Positions 47,731 through 60,790 are shown, numbered from the stretch's first letter. The stretch: 64,000 bases of DNA from Lunularia cruciata (GCA_948567375.1 OX419761.1:27194243-27258242), one strand, 5' to 3'. Notes: a model not told the origin generated them from the letters alone. Program-made: numbers and translations.

Positions 47731-47893
47731 CTCGGTAAAACCACTAGAAGGATCATCTGCCTGGAAGCAATCTCTAAGGTCTCATAAACCATCCCTGACA
47801 AGCCTCCTGAGGAAAGGCAAGGGTAGTGCACAATGCTTGTGCAAATAGTGACCTATCAAGCCATAAAGGCTGCTCAGGTTGATAATCTAAGAC

Positions 47894-48643
47894 CTATAGT
47901 GGTAGTCCTTCTATTGCTATAGGATGCAATGAGCGTAGGGAAGAGATGGTCTCATCAGTAGGACTCGCTATAGACAAAGGGTGTAGCGCTCGTGCTGCTC
48001 TACTAAACTCTCCCGCCTGACCCAGTGTCCTACATCGTCGTAATCGAGTGGAATCTGTGGTATCCTGTGGTGATGCCTGTCTCTTAAACCGTGTAGCCCT
48101 AACAGACTTCTCCTGAAGTGCTGCACAATCCTCCGCTCGGAATTGATGAAATCTAGCCGCAACCTCTCTATGCCCCGAGCGTCCCCCTCTAGCATAACGA
48201 AGACACCATCGAGGGAGTAGGAGGAATAGGAACCACACTAACTCGTCCAAGGGATCACGTGCCAAACGATCCAGTGGTAGGTGAAAAGCCTGTCTAGCCT
48301 CATCATGGAGTGTGCGGGGTAGCCTATGGAATAGTGGACATGGACAACTAGTCTCAAATAACCCCAAAATGCAACCCGCATGAGAAGCTAACCACTCCCG
48401 CGACTCGATCGGTATCCTTGGAGCGATCAACGAAGGTATAGAAGAAGCATGCGTAATCCCGAATGTCACCGCTGTTGATGTGGTCGTTCGTCTCACGTGA
48501 GCATCCCAAGTGGTTCAATCATAGTCCTTGTGCATCCTTCCCACATGGGTCTTTACCCCTTGCGAGGTAAAGCATCGGTGACACACCGGGCATGGTGTAT
48601 CCTGACCCGCTCTAGGCAACCCCACATGGGAAGGTGTAGCCAT
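47894..48643 (-). pseudogene. LINE N-terminal region with C2H2 zinc finger
   Basis: From the Met at 48643: MATPSHVGLPRAGQDTPCPV, then CHRCFTSQGVKTHVGRMH, a C2H2 finger like those that guide R2-type elements to DNA. A TGA (48515-48517) follows KDYD; the same frame resumes TTWDAHVRR and continues for 200 residues to the RARALHPLSIASPTDET region that normally precedes RT. The first 29 codons of the longer ORF (48730) are probably not coding. Confidence 0.75.
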
Positions 48644-48829
48644 GGCTAGCACAAAAATAATGATAGTAACACATGATACTCCTCTCCATATCTCCCCATA
48701 TCTGCAAAACCACCACCCCTCACATCCCAACTCACATAAACAAACAATCTCTCCAAACCCTAAAATCTATAAACTCTCATATCTTTTAATTTACATCTCC
48801 AAAATTTTCAAATTAAATTCACATGGAAC

Positions 48830-50640
48830 TTAATCATGAAAACCAAGAGATTAGAAATTAAAATTCACAACCCATCACTCTCAATGTATAATGATCATTC
48901 TCAACCCTAAAAAAGCTAAAAATCTTTGTAACTTTCTACTCCATTCTCCATAGTCTTCAATCTAAGTACCAATGGAACCGAAATTGAAAAACGAAAAGAA
49001 TTGACTATTCACTTGAATGCTATATGCTAGAGAGCACTCAGAAATTATCAAAATTATCTCGCGTCTCTCCCTCTCCTCTCCCGTCTCCACACTCTCCCGC
49101 AGCTCCCCGCGCCGAACCATCGTGATTGGTAAACCATTGTCATTAGGAGGTTTCAGCTTCAGATGTACAGAGCCTTCTAGAGAAAATGAGCGGCCTTCCA
49201 CAATTTTCAAAACCAGATTCTTAGACCGAAATAAGAATTATTAAACGCGATGTTGTGGCAATAAGATAATGTAGGATTTTAATGATAATCTAGTATTCTC
49301 CTGAACGGGAAATTTTTGTAAATATTTGTCAAATCTTCAGCGAGGAATTTGTCAACTTTTTAAGCGCTGGCCAACTTAAAATGAAAATCCCTTTTTATCG
49401 ACACCCCGGTCAACTTTAATGAGTACAAATGATCGCGTTGCTTTTCAGTTACAATCAGCTGGACATGTAGTAGTGACCTTACAACAATACTCTACAATTG
49501 GCTCATCAAGAAGTAGTATTTTGGACCATTTATGAACCTTTATTTAACTCGTCAATCTTGAGAGTGTCCGCATGGAATCCATGGAATTCCGCTACAATTG
49601 AGCTCCATTGCTGAAGCCTGTTTTAATTTAGCAAGTGAGTAAATTGGTGCAAAATAAAGTCATACCATTCTTCATCTTAATTAGGGGCATCTAATCGATA
49701 TTAAACATTGAAGGAGAATGGATATTTCCTTATGTTATGGCATCTGCTCATTGTCCATTATTAGTGCGTTTGTTTATTTTCTACGTTCAAGTAGGATCTA
49801 AAAATAGTGTTTTTTACTCCTTGGTTTGAAAAAATATGTGAACAAGATTAAAAACAAAAATATTTTAAAAAATTGTGAGAATATTCAAATAGTTATATAT
49901 AATATTTTATAAATTTTATAAATAAAAATACATTATTTTCAAATATACCACCTCAAAAATAACAAAATATTTTTAATTTTGTAGAGGATATTCATGACTG
50001 ATGAGAAAATTTTGGTTTTATGTGCAAGACTTAAATGAATGTCAATTAATGAAATTTACATTCGAGATGAATATTGTATCTTTTTTATCTCGAGGCAAAA
50101 ATTAGTTTCTTAAATGGTCTAGATGTATACATCCATTTGTGCAGTATAAAAATAATTCAAGTGAAAGAATAACGGTCTTTAAATAAATACGGAATTGATA
50201 TACCCACACCCTCGATATATCGCAGCGATGACGCTGGCCCTCACGAACAATCCGACTGCGAATGGAAAGTGGGGGTGTGGAAACATCAGTTTCCAAACAA
50301 GTAAGAAACAGAATGATGGACAGAGGCCCCTCTAGTACTACTGTAGTTGTTCTGGAGGATACAAGAACTTTACTGGGAGTTGTACGCCGCCCAACTTCCA
50401 AGCTAAATGTAGAGAGGGGTCCAAGTTAGCGGTCTAAATCTTGTGAGGGTTTGAGTTTCTTGGGATCTCGAGCGGAACGGTTTTGAGTAGTGAACACTTG
50501 TTAGTGCTCTGCAGCATCTGTTCGAGGAGGAAGGGGAGATGGATGGTGATGAGCTTCATGAAGCTCGATCACCTCAGAGCGTGTTGATTGCGACCTAATT
50601 TACCAGCGTCATGTAGCGTTATCTGAAATGCAGGATGTCA
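48830..50640. other. Intergenic interval, no gene recognised
   Basis: AT-rich with a pyrimidine-rich patch near 49060-49115. A minus-strand open stretch at 50401-50190 (MEVGRRTTPSKVLVSSRTTT..., then VREGQRHRCDISR) faces away from the nucleotidyltransferase gene and could mark a divergent gene, but no family is recognisable and I do not call it. Confidence 0.4.
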
Positions 50641-50701
50641 GGTGTTTCCGACGTTTTTCTTGTGCTGGAGTTGTGAGGCCTTACAAGCTGATGTGAAAGG
50701 A

Positions 50702-53700
50702 ATGGCAACTTCGCTGGCACTGCACCGGGCATTTTATACCGGATGGCGACATTCTACTGTCGCCTCTATCTGCTCGATTGCCGCGCAGTTCAAGGTAATG
50801 ATATTTCGGTTCCATCCTCTTCAGTATTGGAGCTGTCTAGCTCGATTTTGTGAGTAGTTAACCGGGACAATGCGCTGATCTGAGAACGGAAATTCTGAAC
50901 CCTAACTTTTCATACTTTGCGCATTTTGGGAGCTCATTCTGTAAGGTGGAGGTAATATGTTATTGCTAACAGTATCAAGATTTTATTAGAATTTGTAATT
51001 TACTCTGCGCTCGTTTTCTCCTGGGAAGTTTTAGACTGTAGTTCAGCTGTCAAAGCTGTCATTGTTCAATTTCTTGCACGACATGTAGCCAGCCACCAAA
51101 GAGACTGTGAGACTCTAGATTTTTTGTTTGTTTTTATTCGTTGGATACAAGCCACTCCAAGTTCATGCAACTCATATTGTGTCCAAAATCTTGTCCAATT
51201 CCTAGCAGCTCGATTTCATGCCAAAATAACACCTCGATGAAGAAGTGCCATGAAAGCCAGGCGAATTTGTAACTAATTTAAGACCTGGATTCAGTTCCTG
51301 TGCTACCTCTCGAATTTGATGTTGATTAAGAAGTTGAAAGAATGACCCCTTGTGCCTGAGTACTCTGGACTCTTCATTTCCGCAATGCATGTCATAGTTT
51401 AGTTGTAGTCTTATGTACTGAAATGGGGATGCTTGTAACTCCCCGGTTTCCTTATGCATCGCTGTTATAGATTCTTGTTCAGAGTAAGTGTCTCGTACAT
51501 CAAGTGAATTCAGCACTTGATCACAACAATTTTATCAGGGTTGGTGTGCATGAAGTGATTGAATATTTGTAGTTCTGTTCGTTAACCTACCAGGCTCTCC
51601 CTCTCCTGGACTCCGATGGTAGCTTCGGAGAGTCTGAAGGTCCAGTTGCTGCTATAAAAGAGGCTGTTGAGGAGCCCGATGTCGCCCGCACTTCGCCCTC
51701 AACTGCAGGTACGATCTTTTAGGGTTCACTGTCAACTGCATGAAGGCCTTAGTTTTTTTTCTCTTCGTTTAATCAGTCAGATGACCGATGTACGACAGGG
51801 TAATCTACGATACTCTCTTTGCTGATAGTTTTTATTTTCTTCTTTGTACATGAATGTAGGAAAGCAACCCATGCAAGTTCAGCTGAAAGTACTCAAGGGG
51901 AAGCAGCATGGCCTGCATGATAGACTCATACCCAGATCAACGTGGAAAGTGCTAGATGGTCTTCATCATTCAGGCATGTTCTTTACATATCTCTTCCGTT
52001 CCTTCTTTTATCCATATGTGGATGTGGGGCCTTGTTCTAACGAACGGGTTTCCTACTCATTCACTCAATATCTTTTTCCTTCTGAATGACCTAACACTGT
52101 GGAGCTAAGACTGGAACTTGGTACGGGGACTACTAGCGCTCCTGCAAGATACTCCGGTATTATGAGGGATTCTGATGAAGTCATGGTGTTTTTATTAGTG
52201 TTCGGTGAATAGTCGAGGAAGTCTTCTTGTTTGTGAGCTTGCCAGGATAATTAACATCCTTAGTCACGATATACTTTGCTTGGTTTTGTTCTCTTACGGA
52301 TCTGACAGGGGATAGTTGCCACGGGGGTTCTTCCTTTGATGAAAACTTTGTTTGTTCCTGGTTCTATCTGTCGACCAGCTTAGGCTTCGATCCGCTGAAC
52401 GCTGCAGAGTGCCGACTATGATAGAGTGTTCAACCTAGCTTTCAGCAGTAGGATTTGTCAAATTACTGATCGCTTAAGAAAGATGGCCTGCGGTAGTGTT
52501 CTTGTCATGAAACAAAAGTGCTATAAGAACACTCCTGACAGGGGCGCCAGTGATGGCAGAACATGTCCATTGAGTAAAGAGTCAGTCCCTGCCTGTACAG
52601 AAATGAGGGACTGACCAGACAACGATGCCTCCGTAGGTGAAAGAATGCATTTTATCTGGGTTCATCACAAAGTTTTGCTAGTCGATGCTCTCAAAGGAGC
52701 AAGTTGTAACATTATTTACACTAATTGCAGGATACGAAGCTTATCTCGTCGGTGGAAGTGTTCGGGATTTGCTGCTAGAGCAGATTCCCAAGGATTTCGA
52801 TGTTTTGTCCACAGCCGATCCGAATCAAGTAAGTCATCATATCTGAGGCTTTGTTGTTTCAGCAGACGGATATATGGAAATGTGCTACTGGTTGGCTCAA
52901 CCTTCTCTACTTTTGCCAAGGCAGAGGTGACTATCAGACACTTTGGCAAATATCCATGTTTTTTGCCATGCAGCTAGTTAGTTTTTCCCTCGCTCTTTGC
53001 CTGCTTCATGGTTCATACCTGACTTTCGATCTCCAGTGTTTCCAGTGTTCCTACCCGACTCCAGCCTACGGTTTAATTTTCTTCGTTCATGCACTGCTTA
53101 CTGGTGGTCAATTACACAAGTGTTTTATATTTCTCGAATTCGTTTGAATAGCTGTTATCGATTTCAAGTAGTTTACTAGTCATTTAGATAGTTGTTCTCG
53201 ATTTGTTGCAATTATGCCTTTGCTTCAGGTTACATTCGATACATTCTACTTTATGGATTTATCACTATTCTCGCATTGAGCATAAAGTATATCTTGGTTA
53301 CCGATCGTATGCATTTAGTGAGTTCTGGATCACCCCGTTCCTAGAACGGCTTCTGCTCTCATCCACCTATATCCATGAGTGTTGCCGTGCATATGTACTT
53401 AATGAGTTCTTGATCACCCGTTCCTAGAACGGCTTCTGTTCTCATCTACCAATATCCATGTTTGTCCTCAATCCCACGTCTGTTGAACTGCCATATCTGG
53501 TGCGGGAGGACCATTATGCCGGCCACTCTAGCCTTCGGTTCTGAATGCTTGTTTATCTAAGGTAGAAATTAGAAAAGGTCGATATATTCTGCTTGAAGTA
53601 GTTGCAAGGTGTCTAGGATCTTCTAGTTAAACTTACCTTATCTGCTTTTAGCTGGAAATCGTGCTGGCGGTCACTGCTCTCGCCAATATTCTGAGTGCTT

Positions 53701-56700
53701 CCATGTACCACCAGGTGAAGAAAAGTTTTCCTGGCAGATGCTATATTGTTGGGAGAAGGTTTCCAATATGTCACGTGTACTCCAGTAATGCTATAATTGA
53801 GGTATCTTTCCATGCGTTGCGCCTCCCATGGATGAAGGTCTTGAAGTATTGCTTGCTTGCACTTGTCGTATGGTGTAAAGCAGCATAATGTTATATTAGT
53901 TTGGCATTTATCTTACGTGAGCTTTTCATCTATCTTCAAATACAACTATGCTAATAGGATGCAAATGCTTGCCATAAGGGCCAAGTACCACATGCCAGAC
54001 CAGTCGTCCGTGTGAAACCAAATTCTTGGAAATTAAATATTTCAGCTCACTGTGTGGTTGCATATCGCGATGTGGAATTTTCTTGAACAGTTCATATCGC
54101 GATATATAACCACACTGTGAACTGAAATATTTGGTTATTTTCCTTTTTCGTCCTGGTGTATATTCGTGATACCTTCAAACCTAAGTTAGACGATGTTGCA
54201 AGTTTCAGTTTTTAGTTTCTTTTAAGTTAGTAACGAGATGAGAAGAGCCCGGTGGTACCTAGGAGCCGTCCAAATGTCCAGACGGTGGATCACTTATACA
54301 AGTGAGGAGGTTCTGCCGTTGCTTAAATAATGATGCTGTGTTTAGTTTTTTCTCTACGTTGTACCACAGCTAATTGTTCTCTTGCCCTATCTCTTGACCT
54401 GGATTTGCATGACGACGCTCAGGTGTCAAGTTTCAGCACTCAACTTCGAATTAAGAAGAAAGAAGGGTCCATCAAACCCAAAAGAATCACTTCACAAGAC
54501 ACAGTCGTTAGAGGAACTGAAGGATGGGATGAACGAGATTATGCTCGATGGGAAAACTCTATGAAACGAGATTTTACCATCAATGGGTAAGCCTCTCGTT
54601 CCATTGCTATAGGACCATGCTTATTGGCTGTATGAATATTGTGTCAGGTTTATCCGTTGCGGGAGCATCAATTTACGCTGGCTGTCTGTACTTCTAGAAC
54701 CAGCACTGATGGTATCGGTGTTTCATGATGTCTAAGATGTGTCGGTTGTTATGCAGGCTTATGTATGACCCTTTTAAGCATGTCTTGTATGACTATGTCG
54801 GTGGCTTACGAGACCTGAAAAAATTTAAGGTTTACAAGTCACTCAAGCATTTCTTCATTGATCATCTCACTGAAATTTATGCATACAATAGAACACATAG
54901 GAAGATTGAGCAGTAGCCAAGCAGCACATTCTTATAGGTATTCCTGAGTGCCAGTGACAGGAGACTATAGTATATTCTTTCTCTCCTTTTAACACATTAT
55001 GTTACATTACAGGTGTTGACATACCAGTCTGTCCTGTTAATTTACATTCTCCTCTCTTTGGTTGTATGCGTTTGCTGGTTGTAGTAACTAAAGCAAGTGC
55101 AGGAGGATAGGCTATACTGACTAATATTGGCGGTCTTATAGGTGAGGACAGTAATACCTGCTGACGAATCTTTTGCTGAAGACTCCGGTAAGTCTTGCAA
55201 GCAGAAAACACATACGAGGAACGGTTGCTTTGTTTGCTGTAAGCATACAGTCTTAGCAATATCATCTTTAACAATCTTGCACTGAGCTGTAAGAAGTATT
55301 TGAGAACTGGATTATTTAAGTTGGCACTTTGTGATCACATAGTCCGTTTTATAGGAAGTGCATGGTTGAAATAGGCCTAAATCATCTACTGAACTACAAT
55401 TATCCGTTTGCTCTGCGCAGCTAGAATATTGAGAGCAATTAGAATTGCTGCACGCCTTGGGTTCTCGTTTACAAAGAATACCGCACGTGCAATTAAAGAT
55501 CAACGTTTTTCACTCTTGAAATTAAACAAGGTTTGGCAGAACGACGAACTTGAAGCAATTCTCAATATTCTGAATTTTGGTTACACTATATCATGTGGAG
55601 AAGCTTATTTTTCGTTTCATGTTTTATTAGAGGCATTTCACAAACCTCTACAGAACAGAGAAGCATTCTGTATGAGTCAGCAGTTTATATCTAACAAGTA
55701 TTGAATTGACTTTGCAGGGCAGGTTGATGCTGGAAGCGAACATGTTTTTTGCTTACGGGGCCGCCGAGCCTTCTTTGAGACTACTATGGAGATACGGGGT
55801 TCTTGAATTACTTTTGCCTTTGCAGGTAGGATTTTTCCTGCGTTACTCTTGTAAGAAACTAGTGTAGTGAACATAGTCAATGTTATCGAAGCTGGTTGCC
55901 AATGGTCAAAACTTTGGTATTGACATCCGCAGGGTGATCCTTTCTGTAGGCTGCGCATTTTGTTGAAACGAATTTCAGGAGGCGAGAGGAGGGTTCCAAT
56001 TTCCTCCTTGTGAGTGATTCGTTTACTCGATAGTTTTGAAGTTACTTATTCAAAATCTTTGCATCTGGAGCTTTTCTGAGAATGTTCTTCTTATTATCCA
56101 ATTCGTCTCCCAATCTATTATCACCTGACATTGGCTACCTTCATAGTACGAAGAAATCCATGAACTGTACTGTGGATAGAAGAAGTCTTATCATAAAGGA
56201 GAAGATTCACCTGGTTCAGGTCCATTTCAATGGTGGCTTACCACCGCCTGTGATTTATACTTGTTCTGACTCTTGCTAAAACATATGCATAATCGTTAAT
56301 TCTTCTCATCTACTCGATTGGATCGTTGCAGGACCTGTTCAGAAATCTCGATAAAGTCGTTGCACCTGACCGACCTTGCCACGGGTCTTTATGGTCAGTG
56401 ATTTAACCACCAGCTTTAGAGTTCTGTTACGTACTTTTTGTTGTTCCCATGCCCTTCTACCTTTTTGGCGTTAGTCATCGGACATTCTCCTAAGATGACA
56501 CTGACATCAGGGAATTGGGACATTTTGAAGAGACGGCTAATTGGCAAACTGAAATACCATATCGTAAATTGCTTGACAGTATCACTGTAGATCTCATCAT
56601 TTCACAGATAAGGTCTCCTTTATGGATTGCTGTAGCGTGATCGTTTTGGTTCTTCTACTTTGTGCGCGGTGAATTGTATAAGAATTTGAAGAGCCAGCTC

Positions 56701-57753
56701 ATCAATTTATAAACAGTCACAGCTGCAAGTTCGAGTCTTTGGCAACACCGTCCTGTGATTTTTAACCACAGATTACTGTACAGAGATTTAACGGGGCCAT
56801 TTATTCTTTTATGTACAGGGTAGCTTTGCTTGCCTTCCATTTGGCTACCACGGAGGGCAAATGTAGTCCAGTGGTGATTGGAGCTGCGGCTTTAACAATG
56901 TACCATACATGTAACAGAAGGAAAGCAGCAGAGAAAGCGATACGTATACATGAAAAATTGCACAGGGAGAGCCCAGGTGTAGAAGAAGAGTCCGAGATAG
57001 TTGGATCGACACCAATGAACGACGAAACTGTGTTGGAAGAAGCCACTGTGTTAGTGGATAACGCCAAAGCATGTCTCACTCGAATGATGGACGCCTCTGT
57101 CACGACTCAAGTTATGCAAGAGCTTTCAGGGGCTGAACCTGAGGACCCGGTGGGTACTATGTCTTGATGGATGCGTGTTTCATTTGTCGTTTTAGTTCTA
57201 TGGAAACGGATTGCAAGGGTGTCATTGTAGAAAAAAAATGCTGGTACAGTGTTTCATGTCGGTTGCAGTCCTTTACATTTGGCGATTTTGCTAGCTCAAA
57301 GTTGAGGTGTATTCCCTTCTAGTGCTAGTAAAATACTTGGCACAAATTTTCCCTGTTTTTTTTTTCCAAGCGTTGTGCTACTTTTATAAGTGCACACGCT
57401 TGAATTGTTGTTCAGTTACCGCTCCATAGGTTTGCACTCGTCATATTTGTCTTTCATGTGTTTTTATATTTTGGAGACGATGAGTAGCTTACTTTCTTTG
57501 AGGAATTTTGTTGCAGATTGTGGTGGCTCAGGCCTACTCCCAGAAAGCGTTCGGTCTTTTTAGAGGAGCAACTAGAGATGAACTTGGGGCCTTCAACCCC
57601 AAGCAAAGACAGGAAGCTTCAAAGAGAGAAAGCGGGAAAAGAAGTCCACCCAATCCGGAAGCTATTACCAGAGGAGATGTAGAAGCAATCAGATACTTAT
57701 TTTCTCGAATTGTGCTCAACACCTTGTATCCTCGGGAAGCTGTTAAAACCTAA
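50702..57753 (+). CDS. Class II poly(A) polymerase / CCA-adding-type nucleotidyltransferase, 14 exons, 565 aa
   Basis: Exons joined in frame: 50702-50794, 51594-51708, 51860-51973, 52731-52828, 53715-53801, 54423-54586, 54757-54829, 55142-55187, 55421-55530, 55718-55825, 55950-56009, 56332-56393, 56819-57149 and 57517-57753. The first in-frame ATG gives an Arg-containing amphipathic N-terminus ([20 protein letters not shown]), possibly organellar targeting. Head domain: [20 protein letters not shown] with the metal-binding DxD, then [14 protein letters not shown] and [13 protein letters not shown]. Neck: [18 protein letters not shown] (EDxxR motif). Later: [20 protein letters not shown] and [20 protein letters not shown]. 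Plants have several such 'polynucleotide adenylyltransferase family' proteins besides the true CCA enzyme; polyadenylating activity is likelier than CCA addition but not decidable here. The intron after 51973 has a GC donor (TCAG|GCATGT). Confidence 0.93.
53035..53270. repeat. Dispersed repeat in an intron of the nucleotidyltransferase gene
   Basis: Aligns with 6510-6790 (shared order of landmarks given there). It lies in the long intron between exons 52731-52828 and 53715-53801, which explains that intron's length. Confidence 0.6.
53300..53462. repeat. Tandem duplication of about 80 bp in the same intron
   Basis: The block 'gagttctggatcaccccgttcctagaacggcttctgctctcatcc...atatccatg' is repeated with few changes as 'gagttcttgatcacccgttcctagaacggcttctgttctcatct...atatccatg'. 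Each copy holds the small palindrome 'gttcctagaac'. Confidence 0.85.
54035..54132. repeat. Long imperfect hairpin in an intron of the nucleotidyltransferase gene
   Basis: The left arm 'aaatatttcagctcactgtg' onward to 'catatcgcgat' pairs with the right arm 'atatcgcgatatataaccac', then 'actgtgaactgaaatattt'. The stem is about 40 bp with a loop of about 18-20 bases. It lies between exons 53715-53801 and 54423-54586. It resembles a MITE or a pre-miRNA-like foldback. Confidence 0.85.
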
Positions 57754-59575
57754 GTCATTTCCACTCGTGTCATCTGCCTACTTCTGTGTTGTAACAGTTC
57801 TCATGATATTTTGAGAATATACTTGCATTCATCTTATATTTTCGCCATTCCGGTCTCTCAATAAGCCTGGGCTTGTATTCACAACCTCGGTATCGAATTG
57901 TATAGACCACTGTCGGAGCAGAGTGTAGGGTGACTGCAGCCTTGACCTGCCTTGTTTAGGCTCGACTTGTGTTGATATATACGGAGCTTCTGTACAGTTG
58001 TTGATATGTAACAAAATTGCTACTCGGTGAGTCGCCTCTCGAGTAATGCATAATGATCACGACTATCTTTGCAAACTACGGCTAGAATGGAGATGTTCGT
58101 GACGAGGAACTTGGCATCCTTTATATTAGCATGGTAGCCATGTAGCATGCCAAATCAGGACTCAATCTCTTGTAGTAAGATGCTGTACCTGTTGGACTGG
58201 TCAATTCACATTAGGTAACCCTGCCTTCCACTCGGTGGTCGGTCCCTTTTCGAGAAACAGTACAAAGCACCTGAGCGAATCGTGTCGCGCGTAGATTGTA
58301 AGTTTTGTGACATGCTGGACTTGTCCTTTCTGCATAACTCTCAAAAGGTCGAATTCGGCATATGTGGATGACAGGGCAAGGTTTATTTTAGGTAGCTTAT
58401 CTAAAAATACGGCAGAGGGAACCTTTTGCAGAATGACAGATGCAAGGAATCAGCAACCCCTCACGATGAAAACACTGCGGATTGAACAGACAAGCTTATT
58501 GAGTCGTTGGAAGGTAAAGGAGCAGAAACGCATAAAAATGGAGCCGAGGAGCCTGTGTATCTGCCAGGTCATGCAAAGCAACCACAGGCATAGCTGATGA
58601 TTCTGGCTGGCGGAAGAACTGTGTCTTAGATCCACAGTGGAATTTGAATAGATCCACATAACTTTTTTTCCAGTGTCAGCTAGGTTTCGATCAATGAACT
58701 TTCAAAAGCTGTTTCTTCTAAAATCTATATAGACCCAGAAGGGTCAGGCAAGGAAAGTATGTTGGAATCATCGAGGCTAGCCTCGCGTTGTCCAGAAACG
58801 TGGACTAGTTTAAGAGGTACTAATATCAATAATAAGATCCTAGGAAGCGGACAGGCGGAAAGTTTAAGCTTTTCAATGCCAACTACGTATTAGTTCGACA
58901 CACGTATGTTGCAGTACTCTTTCCTATCTTACGAACACAAGTTATATTACCATGCTTCCTTCTAAATTACACGACTAGAGTCTATGATCAGTATGAATAT
59001 ATGAAATATTGGAAAGGGCTGTAGCAACCATAGATACTAGTGCATTTTACTTAAGTAACGTAAATTGTGGTGCACCGTAACTTGTAACTGATATTGTGCT
59101 TAGAAAGCCATGTCCAACCGCAGCTTTTGATGAGTTCCCTCCCCCGCTGGTAATGTTCGTAGCGACGTGAAGTGCCTGAAACGCGGAAGGAATGGGACAT
59201 CTTCGAGGAATCTTGCCATTCATTGCGTGGCGACATGATGTGCTGACGGAAGCAGTAGAGTGTGCTATATGGTAATTTGTAGACCACACTATACTCCATG
59301 TGGTCTATGTATGTCAGTTAGAGTAGCATAGAATGCTGATATGGAGAAAAAGAGGAAAAGACTTGAAAGGACAGACAGAACATACAGAATTGCTGTTGTT
59401 AGACCGCCTACCATATCATCGCTTTTTCTTGATTGCTGATTCCCTGGTAGATAGAAATGGAACTTTTGTCCAATGAACAAAGACTTGAAAAGAACTCGAG
59501 ATCCTTGATGGATTGATTCGAGACGAAACATCACGATGGCGCCTTACAACAACGCTGAAGTTGGCTTACCATGTA
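57754..59575. other. 3' flank of the nucleotidyltransferase gene and intergenic DNA
   Basis: Presumably begins with that gene's 3' UTR. No polyadenylation site can be fixed. No further gene, RNA or repeat is recognised up to the LINE copy. Confidence 0.45.
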
Positions 59576-59579
59576 TACA

Positions 59580-60790
59580 GTATCTTGCATCTCCAATGTG
59601 AGAGATCTATAGCATTTTTGGGTAATGTGCTCTCTTGGCACCACTACTTTCCTCTCATTTTGTGGTTGTTGATAGGCCGGTTTTGGAGACTTATGTTACA
59701 TGTGGAGGGAGGATCATTTTCTCTCCAGGTGTTATTGCGGCATACGAGAGATAGTCTATCCCCACGAGCATGAGAGGATTTTCCACCTTTTGCTTCACTA
59801 TCGTCAAATTGGACTAGAGGTTTACAGTTTTCCTTGATGGAGCGACAATGTGAGTATACATTACATTCTCTCTTAGTTGACTCATCCATTTCTCAGGCTA
59901 CTAGAGCACGTCTTCGCTCTTGCTCCGGCAAGGGTGCAGGCTCTTGGATCCTAGCTCGACCCTGCATTAGGGCATTCCGACTCGCACCAGGTACTTTCTC
60001 TACAACGATGAGGTTTTGCCTATGTTTGGTACACTCATCTGCATCTTCATTACTCACTTGTGAGTGTGGTTCTAAACTAGATGCAGTAACGGTCCACATG
60101 ACACGGTGTCCTTTTGGAGGATAGAGGATAGCTACCCTTGATGCCATTAGGGACATAGTGTTTGCTATGGCACGAGAGAGTGGATACTTGGCTTGGAGTG
60201 AGTGTTCGTATGTTTTGCAGATGACACGTGTCAGGGCAGACTTATACTTGGTCCGAGATGATCAGGTGACCATAGCAAATGTCGTGGTTACGGACCCTAT
60301 GTTGGATATAGTTTTGGAGGGAGTGATTACCCCTCCTCCTGGATGGGCGGCGAGTGCATCAGCAGGTCGCAAGGTCTCCAAGTATAGGGGCATGCAGCGA
60401 GGTCACCTCTTTATTCCTCTAGCCTTGGAGTTATATGGAGCGATGGACACGGCATTTGACACATTTGTGAGGGAGTGCACGAGAGCTTATCATGTTAGGC
60501 GTTAGGGGGTACCACTCTCACTCTCATACTTTGTAACATATTTTAGACAGCGTGTGTCCATTGTTCTATAGAGGGTACTGGCTGGTGCAAGCCATAGGAA
60601 GGCAATCACATTAGGTGATATTTCTTCGGATGCTCCAGTTGTGTGTAGACCATACGACTTGCATAATTCGGATATCTTAGATTTCTCATATAGACTCTAT
60701 TGGGGCTTAGCCACATGTTACCTTTTTTGTCTCTCCCTTGTGCGGCTTGATGGGGTCTTCCCATCCTTCGGTTTTCCTACGCGGTCGCCT
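59580..60790 (+). mobile_element. 5'-truncated copy of the RLE-type LINE
   Basis: Begins within the RT thumb region ('atagcatttttgggtaatgtgctctcttggc', matching the minus-strand copy near 46.59 kb) and runs to the family's 3' end at 'ctacgcggtcgcct'. It preserves the C-terminal half better than the long copy: ARLRSCSGKGAGSWILARPC, a CCHC knuckle CECGSKLDAVTVHMTRC, then ARESGYLAWSECSYVLQMTR and the endonuclease core RADLYLVRDDQVTIANVVV. A TAG at about 60503-60505 replaces the CAG found at the same place in the long copy. A second short tail match occurs at 60901-60943. Confidence 0.88.

Larger units (their letters stand above)
45408..48750 (-). mobile_element. Non-LTR retrotransposon with restriction-like endonuclease, nearly full length
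   Basis: About 3.3 kb on the minus strand, no LTRs. Order: C2H2 zinc finger, linker, reverse transcriptase, thumb, CCHC knuckle region, PD-(D/E)XK-like endonuclease, 3' UTR with hairpins (GGGGCTTAGCCCC type). This order, with a C-terminal restriction-like endonuclease and no N-terminal APE nuclease, is the R2/NeSL-type early-branching LINE architecture. The copy has frameshifts and stops. The 3' terminus is set by agreement with three other tails in the window. The 5' end is uncertain; 48.75-49.2 kb may be 5' UTR. No poly(A) tail is evident. Confidence 0.85.
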
